DNA of 11,851 nucleotides from Paracoccaceae bacterium (GTDB lineage Bacteria; Pseudomonadota; Alphaproteobacteria; Rhodobacterales; Rhodobacteraceae): positions 1-11,851 of the forward strand of contig JALORM010000065.1 in NCBI GenBank assembly GCA_025458985.1, written 5' to 3'. The notes under the pieces are model-generated. The model ran no database searches and was not told where the DNA came from. It saw only the letters and a program-made list of their open reading frames with translations. Positions 7,995 through 11,851 of the stretch are shown here, one piece after another. The position numbers were made by a program, and so were the translations under genes. Position 1 is the stretch's first letter. Every line of letters begins with the position of its first letter.

Positions 7995-8450
7995 ATGGGG
8001 GCCGCCTACTTCTACCACCTGACGCAGCGGCCGCTCGAGGCGGTCCTTCCGGCGCTGATCGGCCGGGCGCTGCAGCAGGGCTGGCACGTTGCGATCCGCG
8101 GCACCGACGCCGCCCGGATGGACTGGCTCGACCAGAAGCTCTGGCTCGGCCCCGAGGACGAGTTCCTGCCACACGGGCTGGCCGGCGGCCCGCACGACGC
8201 GCTTCAGCCGGTTCTGCTGACCACCGGACGCGAGGCCCCGAACGGCGCGGCGTGCCTGATGGCGGTCGACGGCGCCGAGGTTGCCCCCGAGGAGGTGCGC
8301 GCCGCCCAGCGCGTCTGCATCCTGTTCGACGGCGCCGATGCCGCGGCCGTTGCCCGCGCCCGCGACCAGTGGCGCAGCCTGGCCCCGGCCCAGGACCGGG
8401 GTCTCGCCCCACACGGCGCCGGTCGGCCGAGAACTGGGCCCGATCCCGCC
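7995..8450 (+). pseudogene. holC: DNA polymerase III subunit chi HolC, C-terminal end lost
   Basis: HolC (chi) links the clamp-loader psi subunit to single-stranded DNA-binding protein during replication. The first 129 residues (7995-8381) are standard alphaproteobacterial chi: MGAAYFYHLTQRPLE, MDWLDQKLWLGPEDEFLPHG, GGPHDALQPVLLTT, CILFDGADAAAV and ARDQWRSL. After that the family would continue with a short tail containing AQYWSEE and GRW and stop at about 150 residues. Here the frame runs into unrelated sequence and stays open to 8840, antisense across the neighbouring protease gene, which cannot be right. No other frame between 8382 and 8450 restores the tail. The simplest reading is a deletion that removed the last 20 or so codons and the stop. 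The ATG at 7995 is chosen by homology; its Shine-Dalgarno is weak. Confidence 0.8.
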
Positions 8451-8992
8451 CTAGCGGCGCAGCACCAGGCGGTCGCCCGCGATCTCGATCGAGGCAAAGC
8501 GGCCGAGGTAATCCATCCCCAGCAGCGACTGGGACAGCTCGCCCCCGTTCACGGCGGCCCGCAGGTTGCGGTCGACATGATCGCCAAGCCGCACCTCGGA
8601 CAGGCGGACTGGCGCGATCTCGACCTCGCCGTGTCGATGCCGACGCGGGCGGCGTCCTCGCGGGTCAGCACGATGCCGGTCGCGCCGGTGTCGACCACGA
8701 ATTCGACCGGCGTGCCCTGCACATCGAGCGTCAGGTGGAAATGGCCGTCGTTCTGCCGGCGCACTTCGATCCGGCCGTCCTCGTCCTGCACCATCTGGCG
8801 CGGGCTGACCGTGCCGCGGATGTCGCCCCACAGGCCGTAGCCGGCGATGACGCCGACGAAGATGAGCCCCCAGATCGCCATCTGCTGCACCGACTTGCTG
8901 AGCTTCTGGCGACCTTCGGCCAGGAAGTAGCCGCCCACCACGCACAGGAGCAGGACAAGGTAGATCAGGCGTCCGAAATCGCCGTCGTTCAT
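8451..8992 (-). pseudogene. membrane-anchored retropepsin-like aspartic protease (clan AA, TIGR02281-like), frameshifted
   Basis: Two transmembrane helices (about residues 8-25 and 37-54) are followed by a retropepsin-like domain with the catalytic triplet in FVVDTGATGIVL (DTG at 101-103). The start ATG (8992-8990) has AAGGGAG nine bases upstream. The first frame is good to about residue 121 (REDAARVGIDT, position 8630) and then turns into arginine/serine nonsense. Homology resumes in another frame as GEVEIAPVRLSEVRLGDHV and runs through the domain end SLLGMDYLGRF to the TAG at 8453-8451. The stretch normally linking them, ending in a TANGE-like motif, is missing by roughly a dozen codons and not a multiple of three, at about 8625-8633. 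Substrates of this family in Rhodobacteraceae are unknown to me. It is convergent with holC. Confidence 0.8.
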
Positions 8993-9016
8993 GGGTCGGT
9001 GCTCCCTTCCCGGAAC

Positions 9017-9044
9017 AACCTAGGCATTCCGGCCGCCAAGGGAA
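9017..9044 (-). promoter_or_regulatory. candidate promoter of the retropepsin gene
   Basis: On the minus strand TTCCCT (9044-9039) and TAGGTT (9022-9017, within CTAGGTT) are 16 bases apart, about 25 bases before the start codon and just ahead of the AAGGGAG ribosome site. It suggests that the protease gene can be transcribed separately from the ABC-F gene upstream. The -35 match is weak. Confidence 0.3.
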
Positions 9045-9086
9045 GCGCGGATCCGACCGCTTCGGCCCGGAGTGCGCCGGCGGGCA

Positions 9087-10901
9087 TCAGGTACCGGCGC
9101 CTGCAGCCTCCAGACGCTCCTGCGCCTCGATCCACAATGCCTCGGCGCGGGCCAGCCCGTCCTCCACCTCGGCGTACTTCTTCTGCCAGACCTCCAGATC
9201 GCCGGCGCGGCCCGGATCGTACAGCGCGGGGTCGGCGAGCTTCTGCGCCAGCTTCACGCGCATCTCCTCGATTTTCGCCACCCGCTCTTCGGCCTTGCGC
9301 ACCTCGGCCCGCAGCGCCTGCACCGCCTCGCGGGCGGGCCGCTGCGCCGGGGCCGCGGGCGCCGGCCGGGCCGGATCGGACGCGTCCGCCGCCAGAAGAG
9401 CGCGGCGGTAGGCCTCCAGATCGTCGTCATAGGGCGTCACGCGCCCGTCCTTCACCAGCCACAGCCGGTCGGCCACCAGGTTCAGAAGGTGCATGTCGTG
9501 GCTGACCAGGATCACGGCGCCCGGGTAGTCTGTCAGCGCCTCGACCAGCGCCTCGCGGCTTTCCATGTCGAGGTGGTTCGTCGGCTCGTCGAGGATCAGC
9601 AGGTGAGGCGCGTCGATGGTGGCCAGCAGCAGCGACAGCCGCGCCTTCTGTCCGCCGGACAGCCGCGCGACCTCGGTGTCGGCCTGCTCGGCCCCAAGGC
9701 CGAAGCCCGCCAGCCGTGCGCGCAGCTTCGCGGGCGGCTCGTCGGGCCGCAGGCGGCGGACATGGGCAAGCGGCGTCTCAGCCGCGTGCAACTCGTCGAG
9801 CTGGTGCTGCGCGAAGTAGCCGACCCGCAGCCGGGGCGAGCGCTGAAGCCGCCCCTCCATCGCCTCAAGTTTGCCTGCCAAAAGCTTGGACAGCGTGGAT
9901 TTTCCCTCGCCGTTGCGGCCCAGGAGCGCGATCCGGTCGTCCTGGTCGATGCGCAGCGTCAGGCGCTTCAGCACGGCCGCGCCGCCATAGCCCACGGCCG
10001 CGCCTTCGGCCACCACGATGGGCGGCGACAGATCCTCGGGCACGGGGAAGGTAAAGCGGCGCAGGGCGGCTTCGGCCGGCGTTGCAATCGGTTGCAGCCG
10101 GGCGATCATCTTCAGCCGCGACTGCGCCTGCCGGGCCTTCGACGCCTTGTAGCGGAAGCGGTCGACGAAGCTTTGCAGATGCGCCCGCCGCGCCTCCTGC
10201 TTGCGCCGCTCGGCGTCGTAGGGGCCCTGGTAGAGCGTGAGGCGCCGGTCCTCCAGGTGCAGGATCGACCCCACCGCCCGGTTCAGCAGGCCGCGGTCGT
10301 GGCTGATGAGCAGCACGGTATGGGGATACCGCGCGAGGTAGCCTTCTAGCCACAGCGCCCCTTCGAGGTCGAGGTAGTTCGTCGGTTCGTCGAGCAGCAG
10401 CAGGTCGGGCGCGGCGAACAGCACGCCCGCCAGCGCGACGCGCATCCGCCAGCCGCCCGAGAAATCCGAACAGGGCCGCGCCTGTGCCTCAAGATCGAAC
10501 CCCAGGCCCTTGAGGATACTTGACGCCCGCGCCTCGGCCGACCAGGCGTCGATGTCGGCAAGCCGGGTCTGCACCTCGGCGATGCGGGCCGGGTCGGTCG
10601 CGCTTTCGGCCTCGGCCAGCAGCGCCGCACGCTCGGTATCGGCGGCAAGGACGGTGTCGAGGAGCGAGGTCGCCGACGACGGCACCTCCTGCGCCACGCC
10701 GCCGATCCGGGCGCGCGGCGGCAGGTCGATCTCGCCCCCGTCCAGCGTCAGCTCGCCCCGGATCAGCCGGAAGAGCGTGGTCTTGCCGGTGCCGTTGCGC
10801 CCGACAAGGCCGACCTTGTGGCCCGCCGGAACGGTGGCCGAGGCGCCCTCGAACAGCGGCCGCCCCTCGACGGAGTAGGAGATGTCGCGGATGCGCAGCA
10901 T
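9087..10901 (-). CDS. ABC-F family ATPase, YheS-like
   Basis: ABC-F proteins are soluble tandem ATPases without membrane domains; members bind the ribosomal E site and act on stalled or slow translation. The product has 604 residues. NBD1 has Walker A GRNGTGKT (34-41), signature FSGGW (147-151), Walker B LLLLDEP (167-173) and switch H201. The linker follows (about 220-275, with RAHLQSFVDRFRYKASKARQAQSRLKM). NBD2 has GRNGEGKS (328-335), LSGGQ (414-418), LLILDEP (434-440) and H468. A C-terminal coiled coil from about 522 (EVRKAEERVAKIEEM) ends the protein. The FSGGW form and linker resemble E. coli YheS. Relative to YheS, the linker between GPY and HLQS is 14 residues short, in frame, at about 10201-10215. 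The ATG has no Shine-Dalgarno. It lies 46 bases after the small secreted gene on the same strand. Confidence 0.93.
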   Translation of the reverse strand: MLRIRDISYSVEGRPLFEGASATVPAGHKVGLVGRNGTGKTTLFRLIRGELTLDGGEIDLPPRARIGGVAQEVPSSATSLLDTVLAADTERAALLAEAESATDPARIAEVQTRLADIDAWSAEARASSILKGLGFDLEAQARPCSDFSGGWRMRVALAGVLFAAPDLLLLDEPTNYLDLEGALWLEGYLARYPHTVLLISHDRGLLNRAVGSILHLEDRRLTLYQGPYDAERRKQEARRAHLQSFVDRFRYKASKARQAQSRLKMIARLQPIATPAEAALRRFTFPVPEDLSPPIVVAEGAAVGYGGAAVLKRLTLRIDQDDRIALLGRNGEGKSTLSKLLAGKLEAMEGRLQRSPRLRVGYFAQHQLDELHAAETPLAHVRRLRPDEPPAKLRARLAGFGLGAEQADTEVARLSGGQKARLSLLLATIDAPHLLILDEPTNHLDMESREALVEALTDYPGAVILVSHDMHLLNLVADRLWLVKDGRVTPYDDDLEAYRRALLAADASDPARPAPAAPAQRPAREAVQALRAEVRKAEERVAKIEEMRVKLAQKLADPALYDPGRAGDLEVWQKKYAEVEDGLARAEALWIEAQERLEAAGAGT

Positions 10902-10909
10902 GGGGCGAG

Positions 10910-10938
10910 GGAATGGCCCCCGCCTTGGGCGGTGTCAA
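10910..10938 (-). promoter_or_regulatory. candidate promoter of the ABC-F gene
   Basis: A perfect minus-strand TTGACA (10938-10933) lies in the 46-base gap before the ABC-F gene. Seventeen bases on is CATTCC (10915-10910), a poor -10. A start from it would fall only a few bases before the ATG, which would fit the missing Shine-Dalgarno (a leaderless or nearly leaderless message). The spacer also contains CCGCCCAAGGCGG, a short stem that could belong to the end of the upstream gene. Confidence 0.35.
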
Positions 10939-10947
10939 TCCGCGAGA

Positions 10948-11235
10948 TCAGTTCAGAAGAGCCTCGATACCGGCGGGATCGACGCTTTCGACCCCGACCA
11001 TCGGGCTGTCGCCATCGAGACTGAAGGCGAAGACCCAGAGTGCATCATGGCCGAGCGCAAGACGACAGAAGCGGTCGGCACCGCCCAGCGTGGCCGGGCA
11101 TTCTGCAAGGTCGAGATGTGGCAGCGTGGCCTCGAAGACCGCGTAGGTCAGCGGCGTCGGCGCGTCTTGCGCCGTGGCGGCAAGGGGCAGCAGGACAGTG
11201 AAGGCGAAGGGAAAGAGGCGGCAGAAGATCGGCAT
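10948..11235 (-). CDS. small secreted hypothetical protein with a signal peptide
   Basis: This protein has 95 residues and I cannot assign a function. It starts with a clear Sec signal peptide (MPIFCRLFPFAFTVLLPLAATAQ, likely cleaved after residue 22 or 23), leaving a mature part of about 72 residues. Two cysteines in the mature part (C46 in AECPATL and C57 in DRFCRLAL) could form a disulfide. The ending VFAFSLDGDSPMVGVESVDPAGIEALL looks like a small alpha/beta fold. I recall similar short periplasmic proteins near ndk and ABC-F genes in Rhodobacteraceae, all unnamed. GGGAG seven bases before the ATG supports this start. The frame is intact, and base use matches the neighbours. Confidence 0.8.
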   Translation of the reverse strand: MPIFCRLFPFAFTVLLPLAATAQDAPTPLTYAVFEATLPHLDLAECPATLGGADRFCRLALGHDALWVFAFSLDGDSPMVGVESVDPAGIEALLN

Positions 11236-11268
11236 GGCGGGGCTCCCGTGGATGTTGCGGATAATAGC

Positions 11269-11287
11269 TGACTGATTCGCTCAGTTA
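11269..11287. promoter_or_regulatory. operator-like dyad between the small secreted gene and ndk
   Basis: TGACTGA (11269-11275) and TCAGTTA (11281-11287) match as an inverted repeat at six of seven positions, around TTCGC. The surrounding AATAG and TTATT make this an AT-rich island in GC-rich DNA. The half-site and spacing resemble operators of TetR-type repressors, by general likeness only. It is 34 bases upstream of the small secreted gene and about 118 bases upstream of ndk. No regulator gene is in the window. Confidence 0.45.
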
Positions 11288-11354
11288 TTGCAACCGGTAT
11301 CGCCGCCCTCCGGGTTCCCCCTTCCTCCCGCCCGCCTCCCATGCTACCGGGGCG

Positions 11355-11367
11355 CCGCAATTTGCGG
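11355..11367. repeat. short inverted repeat in the ndk leader
   Basis: CCGCAA (11355-11360) and TTGCGG (11362-11367) pair exactly around a single T, so it is a DNA dyad rather than a usable RNA hairpin. It ends 38 bases before the ndk ATG. It could be a protein-binding site; nothing else supports this. Confidence 0.35.
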
Positions 11368-11405
11368 GCGGGGCAGGGGCCCGAGCCCTTCAGCGGAGAG
11401 AACTC

Positions 11406-11797
11406 ATGGCCATCGAGCGCACCCTTTCGATCATCAAGCCCGACGCGACGAAGCGGAACCTGACCGGCAAGATCAACGCCAAGTTCGAGGATGCCGGCCT
11501 GCGCATCGTCGCACAGAAGCGCATCCATCTGTCGCTGGCGCAGGCCCAGGCCTTCTACGCCGTCCACAAGGACCGCCCCTTCTTCGGCGAGCTGACCGAA
11601 TTCATGGCCTCGGGCCCGGTCGTGGTGCAGGTGCTGGAGTGATGGGCGCGACGAACCCGGCGAATGCCGATCCGGGCACCATCCGCAAGGAATTCGCCCT
11701 GTCGGTCGGCGAGAACTCGGTCCACGGCTCGGACGCGCCCGAAACCGCGAAGGAAGAGATCGCGTTCTTCTTCTCGGGCCTCGAGATCGTCGGCTGA
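11406..11797 (+). pseudogene. ndk: nucleoside diphosphate kinase Ndk, split by a 31-base deletion
   Basis: Ndk moves the gamma phosphate from ATP to other NDPs through a phosphohistidine, balancing NTP and dNTP pools. GGAGAG precedes the ATG at 11406. The first frame gives residues 1-78 (K11 in IIKPDATK, Y51, H54, ending VVVQVLE) and then stops at TGA 11640-11642. The next frame begins ATG at 11642 (MGATNPAN) and continues to the natural end SGLEIVG, stop 11795-11797. If M is residue 90, then T93, R104, N114 and the catalytic H117 (NSVHGSD) fall exactly at family numbering. Residues 79-89 (GEGAIAKNREV in relatives) are therefore missing, including the nucleotide-binding R87. A 140-residue gene spans 423 bases; 392 are present. 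A loss of 31 bases fits both counts. Confidence 0.9.
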
Positions 11798-11818
11798 CAC
11801 CGCGACGCGACTGCCTCG

Positions 11819-11851
11819 ACCCCCGGTGCGGCGACCCCGTGCCGGGGGTTT
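11819..11851 (+). terminator. intrinsic terminator of ndk, cut by the window end
   Basis: ACCCCCGG (11819-11826) and CCGGGGGT (11842-11849) form a perfect 8-bp stem with a 15-base loop, 21 bases after the ndk stop. A T-run starts at once (TTT to the last base) and probably continues beyond the window. Confidence 0.75.

Noticed and set aside
6148..8412. A 754-codon minus-strand open frame across pepA and holC
   Set aside because: It is the antisense of PepA, which has every catalytic residue. The open frame merely runs into the true lptF frame at its end, so a fusion is not credible.
8382..8840. A long C-terminal extension of HolC as a genuine fused domain
   Set aside because: It is the exact antisense of the retropepsin coding sequence, including its conserved C-terminal part, so it results from the lost stop codon.
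11341..11405. A -35/-10 pair for ndk (TTCCTC and TACCGG, 17 bases apart)
   Set aside because: Both elements match the consensus badly, and such pairs are easy to find by chance in this region.
1..11851. A new defence, mobile or biosynthetic system
   Set aside because: All genes but the small secreted one belong to well-known housekeeping families. No repeats, integrase, transposase, toxin-antitoxin pair or CRISPR array was seen.

Overview
The window is chromosomal core DNA from a very GC-rich alphaproteobacterium, most likely Rhodobacteraceae (Rhodobacter/Paracoccus type). The evidence is protein similarity recalled from those families: a DsbA-free-looking SurA/LptD/LptG/LptF set, an M17 leucyl aminopeptidase followed by HolC, a two-helix DTG 'clan AA' protease, a YheS-like ABC-F protein and Ndk, in an order usual for that family. 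No mobile element, CRISPR array, tRNA or rRNA gene was seen, and I found no convincing new biological system.

Layout. Positions 1-6235 (minus strand) form one tight operon read lptF-lptG-lptD-surA-pdxA. It makes the inner-membrane permease pair and the outer-membrane translocon for lipopolysaccharide, the periplasmic chaperone that helps outer-membrane proteins fold, and then a vitamin B6 enzyme. Three of its four junctions are ATGA stop/start overlaps. Positions 6236-6420 are a divergent control region with two perfect GC-rich hairpins. Positions 6421-8450 (plus strand) hold pepA and holC. Positions 8451-11235 (minus strand) hold the retropepsin-like protease, the ABC-F ATPase and a small secreted protein. 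Positions 11236-11405 are a second divergent region with an operator-like dyad, followed by ndk (plus) and its terminator, which is cut by the window end.

The notable feature is gene integrity. pdxA, the retropepsin gene and ndk each carry an internal, out-of-frame loss of tens of bases, with clear homology resuming in another frame. holC has lost its C-terminal end and stop codon. The ABC-F protein is about 14 residues short in its interdomain linker, in frame. The ndk loss can be sized at 31 bases because the conserved residues on both sides match family numbering. By contrast surA, lptD, lptG, lptF, pepA and the small secreted gene read through cleanly. Several losses of this kind in about 12 kb of housekeeping DNA look more like assembly or gap-joining artefacts in GC-rich sequence than real gene decay, but only the reads can decide.
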